From NCBI GenBank assembly GCA_002327885.1, contig DCUS01000124.1, forward strand, positions 1 to 9,569: a stretch of DNA of 9,569 nt. Direction: 5' to 3'. This DNA is from Syntrophaceae bacterium UBA2208 (GTDB taxonomy: Bacteria > Desulfobacterota > BSN033 > UBA1163). Positions within the stretch are counted from its first letter, which is position 1, and every line of letters starts with the position of its first letter. A model generated the notes under the pieces. It saw only the letters and a program-made list of their open reading frames with translations. It was not told the DNA's origin and ran no database searches. Positions 1-6,396 of this stretch are shown here, piece by piece. Both the position numbers and the translations under genes were made by a program.

Positions 1-234
1 CCTTGTCACTCCGGCTTTAATAGCGTTATTTGCATGATGGGCCACGCAAGGTATACACCGGACAGCGACTGTGGCTGCCACTGCCATCAATTCCTTTTGC
101 TTTCGATCTAAAACCCCGGGTCTAAAACAATCCGTTATGAATTCCCTGAATCCATGACAAAGATTAGGGGCTTCTTTTTCCAGGCGTTTCATGTTAGATT
201 CCCTCTTTCCTAAAAGATCTCTTGCAGTATCCAT
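1..234 (-). CDS. AhpD / carboxymuconolactone decarboxylase-like protein (3' end beyond the window)
   Basis: The first 78 codons of a minus-strand gene run off the left edge. Translation starts MDTARDLLGKRESNMKRLEK and contains C60-x2-C63-x3-H67 in the context VRCIPCVAHHANNAIKAG. This is the CxxCxxxH active-site signature of the AhpD-like/CMD alkylhydroperoxidase fold, where the two cysteines do thiol redox chemistry and the histidine assists. The ATG at 234 has a strong Shine-Dalgarno (GAGGAGG, complement of 241-247). The gene is divergent from the M24 peptidase gene, with 217 bp between. The motif supports the family, but whether it acts as a peroxiredoxin reductase partner, a decarboxylase or an unassigned member cannot be told from this fragment. 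Confidence 0.8.
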   Translation of the reverse strand, partial: MDTARDLLGKRESNMKRLEKEAPNLCHGFREFITDCFRPGVLDRKQKELMAVAATVAVRCIPCVAHHANNAIKAGVTR

Positions 235-328
235 TTTGAGCCTCCTCTTCTAATAATTGAATTTGATTCTGCCTAACAATTTTTTGATGAATCGGCCAAC
301 AGAATATTAAGATTGTCTGACCCCAAAC

Positions 329-364
329 TCTTCCCTTAGGGTGGCAGGAGAGGGTGAGGGAAGA
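329..364. repeat. Imperfect inverted repeat in the divergent intergenic region
   Basis: TCTTCCCT at 329-336 is the exact reverse complement of AGGGAAGA at 357-364, separated by 20 bp of G-rich sequence. It lies between two divergent genes and there is no T-tract, so it is not a convincing terminator. It may be a dispersed intergenic repeat; no second copy occurs in the window. Confidence 0.3.
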
Positions 365-410
365 TTCATTATTGTCATTTTACAATTTAGAAAGAATTTT
401 GTAAAAAAGT

Positions 411-437
411 TATAATATCTTCCGGTTTGACCGGAAG
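411..437 (+). promoter_or_regulatory. Candidate -10 box plus operator-like inverted repeat upstream of the M24 peptidase gene
   Basis: TATAAT at 411-416 is a perfect -10 hexamer; no good -35 is visible at 16-18 bp. Two bases downstream begins a perfect 8-bp inverted repeat, CTTCCGGT (419-426) and ACCGGAAG (430-437), with a 3-bp spacer. The predicted start of transcription (about 422-424) falls inside the left arm. That placement is typical of a repressor operator, although a 5' mRNA hairpin is the alternative. The Shine-Dalgarno GAGGAG (441-446) follows directly. Confidence 0.4.
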
Positions 438-451
438 CGAGAGGAGAGAAG

Positions 452-1696
452 ATGAATCACGATGAATGGGTGCGACAGGAATTGAGAGGATTGAGCCGAT
501 CTTTGGGTTTTCAATATACCCCAATTAAGGAGTTAGAGAACCGCATCATCAAGATTAGAGGCGGGATGGAAAAAAAAGATATAGAAGGTCTTCTGGTGAT
601 TCAAAAGATGAATCTTTACTATCTTTCAGGGACGACTCAAGAAGGCCTTCTCTTCATACCTCTTAAAGGAGAACCACTCCTCATGATTAAGAGGGAGTTG
701 GAGCGAGCCAGAGTGGAATCACCTGTTAAGCAAACCGTTGCATTAAAATCCAACAGGGAAGTCCCTTTGCTTATGCAAACCCATATTGGCAAAATTCCGA
801 AGACCCTGGGACTGGAGCTGGATGTTCTGCCTGTGAGGGATTACCTTAAGTTCCAGGAACTTTTTATGGGAACCGAGCTCATGGATGTTTCTTCGATCCT
901 GAAAGAAACCCGTAAGACTAAATCCTCTTTTGAGATCAATCTGATGAGGAAGGCAGGAGAAATAGGAAAAAAGGTTTATCAACAGGCCAGAAAGATCCTT
1001 AAGAAAGGAATGACAGAGATTGAGTTCGGTGGCCTCCTGGAAGCAGTTGCAAAGAGGTCCGGCCATGAAGGGCTTCTCAGGGTGAGGTCTCTAAACTATG
1101 AGGCTTATACCTGGCATGTTCTGAGCGGTATCACAGGAGGGATTGTCAGTCAGTCGGATTCCCCGATGGGCGGACTGGGACTTTCACCAGCCTTTCCGGT
1201 CGGGGGAAGCCTTAAAAAAATGAGAGCCCATGAGCCGATACTCGTAGACTTTGGAACGTGCTTTCATGGCTACCAGGCAGATGAGACACGTATGTTCTCC
1301 ATCGGAAAAATGAAACAAAAATTCATCGATGCTTATAAAGCCTGCAAAGAGATTCATGATGCTGTTTTGGAAGAAACCCGACCAGGGATGGATTGTGAAG
1401 CCATCTTTTTAAAGACCCTTCGACTGGCAGAAAAGCTGGGGTATAAAGATAGTTATCTGGGGCCGTCAGGGCTTCAGACCCATTTCATTGGACACGGCAT
1501 CGGCCTGGAGCTAAACGAATTACCTTTCATTGCCCAGGGGCAGCCTTATCCACTGGAGCAGGGGATGACTTTCGCTGTGGAACCTAAAATTGTTTTCCCC
1601 GGGGAAGGTTCTGTGGGGCTTGAAAATACCGTGGCAGTTACTAAAAATGGCTATGAGATCCTCACCCCAGCTGAGCAAAAAATCTTTCAGGTGTGA
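452..1696 (+). CDS. M24 family metallopeptidase (Xaa-Pro aminopeptidase/dipeptidase-like)
   Basis: A 414-aa protein with the two-domain layout of the M24 family: a creatinase-like N-terminal domain (about 35-150) and a pita-bread catalytic domain (about 160-410). All five dinuclear metal ligands are visible: D266 (VDFG), D277 (ADETR), H348 (GHGIGLELNE), E377 (AVEPK) and E391 (LENT). H344 and the loop around it match the conserved second histidine region. It probably removes N-terminal residues ahead of proline, or cleaves Xaa-Pro dipeptides, in the cytoplasm; no signal peptide is present. The start is supported by GAGGAG six bases upstream. The N-terminus carries about 35 residues before the usual GMxxxxIEGLLV beginning. 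Paralogues in this family can act on other substrates, so the exact peptidase type is open. Confidence 0.9.
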   Translation: MNHDEWVRQELRGLSRSLGFQYTPIKELENRIIKIRGGMEKKDIEGLLVIQKMNLYYLSGTTQEGLLFIPLKGEPLLMIKRELERARVESPVKQTVALKSNREVPLLMQTHIGKIPKTLGLELDVLPVRDYLKFQELFMGTELMDVSSILKETRKTKSSFEINLMRKAGEIGKKVYQQARKILKKGMTEIEFGGLLEAVAKRSGHEGLLRVRSLNYEAYTWHVLSGITGGIVSQSDSPMGGLGLSPAFPVGGSLKKMRAHEPILVDFGTCFHGYQADETRMFSIGKMKQKFIDAYKACKEIHDAVLEETRPGMDCEAIFLKTLRLAEKLGYKDSYLGPSGLQTHFIGHGIGLELNELPFIAQGQPYPLEQGMTFAVEPKIVFPGEGSVGLENTVAVTKNGYEILTPAEQKIFQV

Positions 1697-2118
1697 GAGT
1701 GCCGGCGTTCGGTGCTTATTTTACCTCCAAAGAGGTAGGATCGGTCTACATCAAGAGTTGATAATTTCCAGTTGAAAAAGACGATAACGGTTGTAATAAG
1801 TTCGAGGTTGTCAACCCCCGTCGATGAAAATTGAAGAAACAATGACTTAGAAAATATTTGTCCTGACCAGGATCCGGGGTCCCGACGGGTTGACGAGCCG
1901 AGAAAAAGAACCTCTCATCTTCCACGGCATCTGGCGGTTGTCTGCCCATCTGTGAGTCTTTCTCCGGTTTCGAGGCCTGCGGTGGACCAACGCAATCCCG
2001 CATCAAAGAACTGCAAATCCTCTCACCACAGGCTGGTGCCAGGTTGGTTTCCTTTTCAATTCTTGTAATCGAGTTGAACACTGGGTGTTAAAGGTGTTAA
2101 GAAGTATTAAGATTTACG

Positions 2119-2147
2119 TTGACAATGGGGTAATAATTATTTATTTT
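2119..2147 (+). promoter_or_regulatory. Candidate sigma-70-type promoter
   Basis: TTGACA (2119-2124) is a perfect -35 hexamer, followed after 17 bp by TATTTT (2142-2147) inside an AT-rich stretch. It points towards the ATP-grasp gene, whose start codon is about 425 bp downstream, with the REP-like repeat in between. It could be the promoter of that gene with a long leader or a chance match in AT-rich DNA. Confidence 0.3.
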
Positions 2148-2275
2148 CGATAGGTAACGACTGAATACTATTTGGAAATAAATAAACGAAATGATATCGT
2201 TCGCAATGATGTATTGGGGTTTTGATCTTTCTCCTCCCTTGCTTTATCCGATAAGCATTAAGGGTTCCTCTAAAA

Positions 2276-2370
2276 ATGTCATTCCTGCGAAGGCAGGAAT
2301 CTAAACACTTTTGACATCGCTGGACTCCCGCTGGAGTTTATCCCGTACTTGATACGGGGCGGGAGTGACA
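2276..2370. repeat. REP-like composite palindromic intergenic repeat
   Basis: The unit is bounded by TGTCATTCC on the left and GGGAGTGACA on the right. It contains nested perfect palindromes: ATTCCTGC/GCAGGAAT (2281-2288 and 2293-2300, 4-nt loop), ACTCCCGC/GCGGGAGT (2324-2331 and 2359-2366) and, inside the latter, CCCGTA/TACGGG (2342-2347 and 2353-2358, 5-nt loop). Units with GTCATTCC and CTGGACTCCCGC wording are, from general knowledge, common dispersed intergenic palindromes in many environmental bacterial genomes. Mobilisation in trans by a REP-associated transposase is possible; none is encoded here. Confidence 0.75.
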
Positions 2371-2572
2371 AATTTGGAATTATTAGAGGGTGCCTTAAAG
2401 GAACAATCATCAAATATCGCCTGGATTTCTTCAGTCAGGTCTGAAAAACGAAGGGGAGAACCGGAAGCAGGACGTTCAGGTGTAATCTCAAGGCCCGTTT
2501 TCTTCCTCCCCATCAATAGAGGCCTAAGACACCGGCCCGGGGGGAAGTGGACCCAGGAGAAAGGAAGGTTGC

Positions 2573-3607
2573 ATGTCTGTCAAAGAAAACCGAACGGATT
2601 TACCTGTGTTGATACTTTATAATGTCGACCCTGCGTGGCTGAGTAACGAAATAGAAGAAGCCGTCCATGGCGCCCAGAAAATCGAAATCGCCCTCCGAGA
2701 TCTTGGACATCCGGTGACGAGTGTCCGTGTCACCGATGCCAACCTTTCTCTGCGTCTGCGTGATTTCGATCCCGAAAAGTATATCGTGTTGAATTGGTGC
2801 GAGGAGTTGCCCGGCATACCGCACAGTGAAGCGATGGTGGCCCAGATACTTACATCGCTGAACTTCACTTACACCGGTTCACCAGCGGATGTCCTGGCGT
2901 TGAGTTGGGACAGGGATAAAGTGAAGGAATTACTTCGTCAGAATGCGGTGCCAACACCATGCTGGCGGATTTACCCATCTCCCTGCCCGGACGGCTGGGA
3001 CTGCTTTCCGGCTATTGTTAAGCCTTCAAAGGAACACTGTAGTTATGGCATAACAAGCGCATCAGTCGTGGAAACACCGGATGAACTTACAGAACGAATC
3101 GCCGCCGTCACGGAACAATTTCACCAACCCGCAATTGTTGAAGACTTCATCGACGGCCGGGAGTTTCACGTCTCCCTGTGGGAGAACATATGTAATGGAG
3201 GGGTTCGGATGTTGCCTCCGGCGGAAATGGATTTTTCCAGGTTTGAAAGTTTGCGTGACCGGTTGTGCACCTTTGACTCCAAATATCGTCCGGGGTCCCG
3301 CCACTATGAAGAGATCCAGGTTCAAATACCTGCCATGCTGGATGATATGCAATTGCATCAACTGGAACAAACTTCCATGGAAGTGTACCGCATATTTGGT
3401 TGCCAGGACTATACCAGGCTCGACATCCGGCTACGAAACAGTACCTTTTATGTCCTGGACATAAACCCTAATCCAGACATTACGTTGGAAACCAGTATTG
3501 TACAAAGCGCGGAATTGGCCGGGTATTCTTACGGGGCAATGATCAGCCACCTGATCAATCTGGCAGCGCTACGTCATCCGATATTGGGAACACAATTCTG
3601 TAAGTGA
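2573..3607 (+). CDS. D-alanine--D-alanine ligase-like ATP-grasp protein
   Basis: A 344-aa protein with the Ddl-type order of segments: an N-terminal domain with YTGSP (100-104) and DRDK (113-116), an ATP-binding lysine in the IVKPS stretch (K150), a glycine-containing loop CSYGIT (156-161), VEDFIDGRE (189-197), RLD (D284) and the metal-binding DINPNP (296-301). ATP-grasp ligases activate a carboxylate as acyl phosphate and join it to an amine; Ddl makes D-Ala-D-Ala for peptidoglycan. The C-terminal motif differs from the usual EINTxPG of true Ddl: Glu is replaced by Asp296 and the PG is lost. The substrate may therefore be different. No mur genes are nearby. AAGGAAGG at 2561-2568 supports the start. 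It stands alone, with long gaps on both sides. Confidence 0.82.
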   Translation: MSVKENRTDLPVLILYNVDPAWLSNEIEEAVHGAQKIEIALRDLGHPVTSVRVTDANLSLRLRDFDPEKYIVLNWCEELPGIPHSEAMVAQILTSLNFTYTGSPADVLALSWDRDKVKELLRQNAVPTPCWRIYPSPCPDGWDCFPAIVKPSKEHCSYGITSASVVETPDELTERIAAVTEQFHQPAIVEDFIDGREFHVSLWENICNGGVRMLPPAEMDFSRFESLRDRLCTFDSKYRPGSRHYEEIQVQIPAMLDDMQLHQLEQTSMEVYRIFGCQDYTRLDIRLRNSTFYVLDINPNPDITLETSIVQSAELAGYSYGAMISHLINLAALRHPILGTQFCK

Positions 3608-3883
3608 CAATCCCAAAAAGGGAACGTTTCCCGACACGGACTTAGGTTTTTTGTGTTTATTTCAACAGCCTCGGAACGACCCCAATCGTGATTCAAAAGG
3701 TGACTCCTTTATTTCCAAAAGAAATCTACGCTTCTCGTTGAGGCCTGTCAAATCTCTGCTTCAGGGGAAGGAATCTACAAGAAAATGGATTCCAAGCTTA
3801 AGCCGAGCTGGTTCATTTTAAAAAAGCCTTAATATATAACGGTTGTTTCAAATTTGAATAAAATAGTTGGAGACCCGTCTAAA

Positions 3884-4016
3884 TAAGTAAACCCTTTTAG
3901 AAAGGGCAGGGTTTTGACCCCGCCCTCCCTGCCTGTCGGTAGGCAGGAATAAGAATCCGATGATTTCTATTTCCACCACTCCCAGTATTTATGCTGGGGC
4001 TTTCTAACGGGGTAAA
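3884..4016. repeat. Structured repeat element, copy A (133 bp, with nested 20-bp palindrome)
   Basis: Ends carry imperfect inverted repeats (3891-3904 against 4000-4013, 12 of 14 matching). Inside are a 10-bp hairpin (3903-3912 with 3917-3926, one mismatch), a 20-bp palindrome (3928-3947) and a hairpin CCCAGTA/TGCTGGG (3981-3987 and 3992-3998). By hand alignment it matches copy B at 92 of 113 positions without gaps once the 20-bp palindrome is removed. The lipoprotein ribosome binding site begins five bases after the element, so the element would form part of that gene's leader or carry its promoter. Confidence 0.8.
3928..3947. repeat. 20-bp palindrome nested in repeat copy A
   Basis: CCTGCCTGTCGGTAGGCAGG folds into a 7-bp stem with a 6-nt loop. 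Copy B has the flanking sequence CCCTC|AATAAG uninterrupted, so this palindrome looks like a clean insertion or an exact deletion in B. The CCTGC...GCAGG wording resembles the left hairpin of the REP-like unit at 2281-2300. Confidence 0.75.
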
Positions 4017-4035
4017 GGTGAAAGGAAGTGACGAT

Positions 4036-4302
4036 ATGAATAAGAAACTGGTTCTTCTTGGGTTTTTCCTTCTGGCGGGTGTGATGTTATCGGGCTGTCT
4101 TTGGTATGGAGGAGGGTATGGCTACGGTTATGGCCATGGTTACGGATATGGATACAGTTATGGTTATCCTTATAGCCATGGCTACTATTATTATGGATAT
4201 CCGTATCGATATCCCCATCGATACCCTCATCCCCATCGATATCCCCCACCGCCTCATGGAGGAGATCCTTATCATGAACCGAGGGATCGGTCCGGTTATT
4301 AG
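4036..4302 (+). CDS. Small Tyr/Gly/His/Pro-rich lipoprotein
   Basis: An 88-aa protein starting MNKKLVLLGFFLLAGVMLSG with a classic lipobox LSGC, giving lipidation at C21 and export as a lipoprotein. The mature part is almost entirely low complexity: GYGYGHGYGYGYSYGYPY-type repeats, then YRYPHRYPHPHRYPPPPHGG, ending in charged residues. The start at 4036 is preferred over an upstream ATG at 3991 because it gives the signal peptide directly and has AAAGGAAG (4021-4028) upstream; the 3991 ATG lies inside repeat copy A. The DNA shows short internal repeats, for example CCCCATCGATA at 4213-4223 and 4231-4241, so length may vary by slippage. Function is unknown. Tyr/His-rich surface lipoproteins may bind metals or structure the envelope, but that is speculation. 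Confidence 0.8.
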   Translation: MNKKLVLLGFFLLAGVMLSGCLWYGGGYGYGYGHGYGYGYSYGYPYSHGYYYYGYPYRYPHRYPHPHRYPPPPHGGDPYHEPRDRSGY

Positions 4303-4495
4303 TGACGAATTAAAAGGGGAGGGGAGGAGTCTCCGATTTATTGAGACAATTCCCCTACGACACAAGGTCTTCACAAAATAACCTTCGCCCGATTTTGGAT
4401 AGTGAAATGATTTATTCAAATTAAAGACCGCTTTTTATCCTCTCCTTAAAATCATCTCATTTGATTCCCTCTATCACAGATGTTAAGGTTTTATT

Positions 4496-5179
4496 ATGGG
4501 TAAGGAGAAGCCCCAGCTTTTTGATGAATGGCCTGAGGTTTATGATAGGTGGTTCACCACACCCATCGGTTCTCTTGTCAAGCAGTATGAAGCACAATTG
4601 ATCCTGGATCTGTTGAAGCCCAAACAGGGAGAGATGATTCTGGATGCTGGCTGTGGCACAGGGATATTCACGCTCGATATTCTCTCAATCGGTTCAACCG
4701 TCATCGGACTGGATATATCCCTCCCGATGCTCATTCATGCGAGAGAGAAACTCAGGGGATATCCCTTCCAGACAGTTTTAGGAGATATCTTAACCCTCCC
4801 TTTTCGAGAAGACTATTTTGACAAGGTCGTGTCAGTGACAGCCGTTGAATTCATTGGGAATGCCAAGGGTGCAGTAAAGGAATTCTTCCGCGTTACCAAG
4901 AGGGGAGGGTCCATTGTTTTGGCGACCCTGAACAGCCTGAGTCCCTGGGCCTTACGAAGAAATGCAGAAGCAAAGGAGAGACATACGATATTTGAGAAAG
5001 CGATTTTCAGATCTCCCGATGAACTGCGTTCCCTTGCTTCTGTGAGAGGTGTGGTCAAGACAGCCATCCATTTCAGAAAAGAAGAAAGGATGGACGGGGC
5101 TGTCGGGATAGAGCTTGAAGGAAAAAGAAAAAATGCGAAGTCAGGCGCTTTTGTGGCAGCGCTCTGGAAAAAGCCTTGA
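4496..5179 (+). CDS. Class I SAM-dependent methyltransferase
   Basis: A 227-aa protein of the Methyltransf_11/UbiE-like type. SAM motif I is ILDAGCGTGIF (48-58), the acidic end of strand beta2 is GLDIS (D73), motif II is GDILTLPF (96-103), and VVSVTAVEFI (111-120) is the beta4 region; KRGGSIVLAT (135-144) is the typical post-motif strand. The C-terminal 80 residues are Lys/Arg-rich and define the unknown substrate. No membrane segment is seen. The ribosome binding site is weak (AAGG at 4484-4487). The small gene at 5216 follows after 36 bp on the same strand and is probably co-transcribed. The substrate could be a small molecule, lipid or quinone; nothing in the context decides. Confidence 0.85.
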   Translation: MGKEKPQLFDEWPEVYDRWFTTPIGSLVKQYEAQLILDLLKPKQGEMILDAGCGTGIFTLDILSIGSTVIGLDISLPMLIHAREKLRGYPFQTVLGDILTLPFREDYFDKVVSVTAVEFIGNAKGAVKEFFRVTKRGGSIVLATLNSLSPWALRRNAEAKERHTIFEKAIFRSPDELRSLASVRGVVKTAIHFRKEERMDGAVGIELEGKRKNAKSGAFVAALWKKP

Positions 5180-5215
5180 ATCGGGCGTGACGGATAATGG
5201 CAAGGAGGAGAAAGG

Positions 5216-5413
5216 ATGGACGAGAAGAAAAAATTATCAGTGGTCATCGAACACTGGGTTGAGCATAATGAGAGCCATATGGAAGAATATAAAAAATGGG
5301 CTCAAAGGGCGGGTGAGTTGGGTTTGGATCTTGTAAAGACCGAAATCGAAGAGGCGGCAGGAAAACTCTCCCAATCCAATCTTCATCTGGGAAAGGCTTT
5401 GAAGTCTATATAG
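5216..5413 (+). CDS. Small His/Trp helical protein, possible metal-binding
   Basis: A 65-aa protein with a strong ribosome binding site (AAGGAGGAG, 5202-5210, five bases before ATG). Residues 11-28 read IEHWVEHNESHMEEYKKW: H13, H17 and H21 recur every four residues, so on a helix they would form one face, a plausible metal site. The rest is amphipathic helix rich in Glu and Lys. The HWxEHNxxH pattern resembles small proteins, and tails of some cobalt/nickel-transport-related proteins, in anaerobic archaea and bacteria, which I recall only in general terms. It is 36 bp downstream of the methyltransferase and ends 2 bp from the convergent rubrerythrin stop. No membrane segment or signal. Confidence 0.7.
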   Translation: MDEKKKLSVVIEHWVEHNESHMEEYKKWAQRAGELGLDLVKTEIEEAAGKLSQSNLHLGKALKSI

Positions 5414-5415
5414 CG

Positions 5416-5916
5416 TTATCCTTTTATTTCTAATTCCTTCTTTTTCTGCGTCAGCATGAAAATATGACTGATCTCTTCGTCGATCAGGGTATCCATTTTA
5501 TTCTTTCCAAGGTGTTCGGGAACCAGTTTTTTCATCGAGGTGTAGAAGACCACAGAATCCTTTTCAAAGGTCACGGCGAGCTCTAAGGCTTCGACCGGCG
5601 TTTTGCACTTTGAGGCCAGTTCAGGAATATCCTTATTCCTTATAAACACATGGCTGTCAGCCGTTGCTTTCAAGTAGAGATGGAGTTCCTGGTTTGGATC
5701 AAAAAGGTCTCCTCGTTTCGCAGAATCGGGTAATTCCGCCTGCCACTTTTTAAAAAGTTCTATATGTTGAGATTCCCACTTTGCAAGATCCAAAAAGATT
5801 TTTTGCGCAGAAGAATCAGAGGTATTTTTTGCAATTGTTTCATAGAATTTTTGTCCGTTTGATTCAATCTGGACGCCTATCTGGAAAATTTCATCCGCAT
5901 TGAAACCGAACGACAT
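5416..5916 (-). CDS. Rubrerythrin-like ferritin-fold diiron protein
   Basis: A 166-aa four-helix-bundle protein without the C-terminal rubredoxin domain. The paired diiron signature is visible: E18 in IESNGQKFYE with E26, then E48-x2-H51 in WESQHIELF, E118 in FEKDSVVFY, and E148-x2-H151 in DEEISHIFML. In this superfamily such residues bind two irons that reduce peroxide or react with oxygen; many anaerobes use these proteins for oxidative defence. Without the rubredoxin domain it would need an outside electron donor. AGGGAGGT (complement of 5923-5930) supports the start. It has a strong predicted promoter with an operator-like repeat and is divergent from the cupin gene. Confidence 0.85.
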   Translation of the reverse strand: MSFGFNADEIFQIGVQIESNGQKFYETIAKNTSDSSAQKIFLDLAKWESQHIELFKKWQAELPDSAKRGDLFDPNQELHLYLKATADSHVFIRNKDIPELASKCKTPVEALELAVTFEKDSVVFYTSMKKLVPEHLGKNKMDTLIDEEISHIFMLTQKKKELEIKG

Positions 5917-5942
5917 GTTTTTACCTCCCTCAGAGATTCATA

Positions 5943-5960
5943 TTCGGCAAATTAGCCGAA
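5943..5960. promoter_or_regulatory. Operator-like perfect inverted repeat
   Basis: TTCGGC (5943-5948) and GCCGAA (5955-5960) form a perfect 6-bp inverted repeat around a 6-bp AT spacer. It begins at the edge of the -10 box of the minus-strand promoter (sharing base 5960) and covers the predicted start of transcription, a position typical of repressor binding. The regulator is unknown; the sequence does not match the Fur, PerR or Rex consensus as I know them. Confidence 0.45.
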
Positions 5961-5989
5961 GTATACCGACTGGGCGATATGAGTGTCAA
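5960..5989 (-). promoter_or_regulatory. Promoter of the rubrerythrin-like gene
   Basis: On the minus strand TTGACA (5984-5989) is followed after 18 bp by TATACT (5960-5965), five of six matching the -10 consensus. The start codon lies 44 bp further downstream, giving a short leader. This is the best promoter in the window. Confidence 0.6.
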
Positions 5990-5996
5990 GGATTGA

Positions 5997-6026
5997 TTGA
6001 CATCCTGCCTTCCCATCTTTTAAACT
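5997..6026 (+). promoter_or_regulatory. Candidate promoter of the cupin gene
   Basis: TTGACA (5997-6002) is separated by 18 bp from TAAACT (6021-6026), a moderate -10. The cupin start codon is 20 bp downstream, so the leader would be very short. Its -35 is 7 bp from the -35 of the divergent rubrerythrin promoter, so the two could compete for polymerase. Confidence 0.4.
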
Positions 6027-6045
6027 ATTTTTATAAGGAGTCTTT

Positions 6046-6396
6046 ATGAAGATATCAAATCTGGATCAGATTGAGAAGATCAAGGCAAATATGGAAGGCG
6101 CCAAAGAGGTTTATAAACAGGTCCCACTCTCCAAGCAGGATGGGGCCCCCCACTTTTCCTTCCGGGTCTTTACCATTGAGCCGGAGGGTCATACCCCTTT
6201 CCACAAACATCCCTTTGAGCATTTAAATTATATTATGGAGGGCCAAGGATGTCTGGTGGAGGAAAACGGGAGGGAACATGAAGTGAAAAAAGGTGATTTT
6301 GTTCTTGTCCTGCCGGATGAAAAACATCAATATAAAAACAGATCGCCAAAAGCCCCCTTCATCATGATTTGCGCTGTTCCAAAGGAATATGAATAG
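6046..6396 (+). CDS. Small single-domain cupin with four-histidine metal site
   Basis: A 116-aa cupin. Motif 1 is EGHTPFHKHPFEHLNYIMEG (47-66), giving ligands H53, H55 and H59; motif 2 is KGDFVLVLPDEKHQY (82-96) with H94. The H-x-H-x3-H plus distal His pattern and the length match small one-domain cupins such as TM1459-type proteins, whose four histidines bind a divalent metal. Reaction unknown; such proteins can be dioxygenases, isomerases or sugar-binding proteins. TAAGGAG (6034-6040) supports the start. It is convergent with the alpha/beta hydrolase gene, 23 bp away, with only an AT-rich hairpin (6398-6414) between them. Confidence 0.85.
   Translation: MKISNLDQIEKIKANMEGAKEVYKQVPLSKQDGAPHFSFRVFTIEPEGHTPFHKHPFEHLNYIMEGQGCLVEENGREHEVKKGDFVLVLPDEKHQYKNRSPKAPFIMICAVPKEYE

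Larger units (their letters stand above)
1697..2572. other. 876-bp region with no convincing gene
   Basis: Open frames here are short, lack ribosome binding sites and show no recognisable domains. Visible items: a 6-bp hairpin TACCTC/GAGGTA (1722-1727 and 1732-1737) just after the peptidase gene, without a T-tract; an AT-rich block at about 2100-2220 with a candidate promoter; and a REP-like double palindrome at 2276-2370. The stretch between 1750 and 2080 has more balanced composition and may be decayed coding sequence, but I cannot name a parent gene. Confidence 0.6.
3608..4035. other. 428-bp intergenic region, structured at its right end
   Basis: No credible gene is seen. Just after the ATP-grasp stop there is a small GGGAA/TTCCC hairpin (3620-3624 and 3628-3632); a T6 run occurs only 15 nt later (3647-3652), so terminator function is doubtful. 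The middle part is unremarkable and AT-rich towards 3830-3870. From 3884 onwards it is occupied by repeat copy A, which ends 20 bp before the lipoprotein start codon. Confidence 0.55.

Noticed and set aside
743..1066. Minus-strand 107-aa frame inside the M24 peptidase gene
   Set aside because: Antisense shadow of a well-supported gene, without domain similarity or ribosome binding site.
1746..2081. Minus-strand 111-aa frame
   Set aside because: No recognisable domain, no ribosome binding site and an atypical residue mix; treated as non-coding or decayed.
2301..2516. Minus-strand 71-aa frame with a partly protein-like segment (FSDLTEEIQAIFDDCSFK)
   Set aside because: It runs through the REP-like palindrome, begins with TTG or ATG without a good ribosome binding site, and has no known family. 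At most a remnant.
3991..4035. Upstream ATG extending the lipoprotein by 15 residues
   Set aside because: It lies in the hairpin of repeat copy A, has no ribosome binding site, and would bury the signal peptide.
4004..4419. Several frames overlapping the lipoprotein on both strands
   Set aside because: They arise from the low-complexity repeats of the lipoprotein gene, which lack stops in several frames; only the lipobox-bearing frame makes sense.
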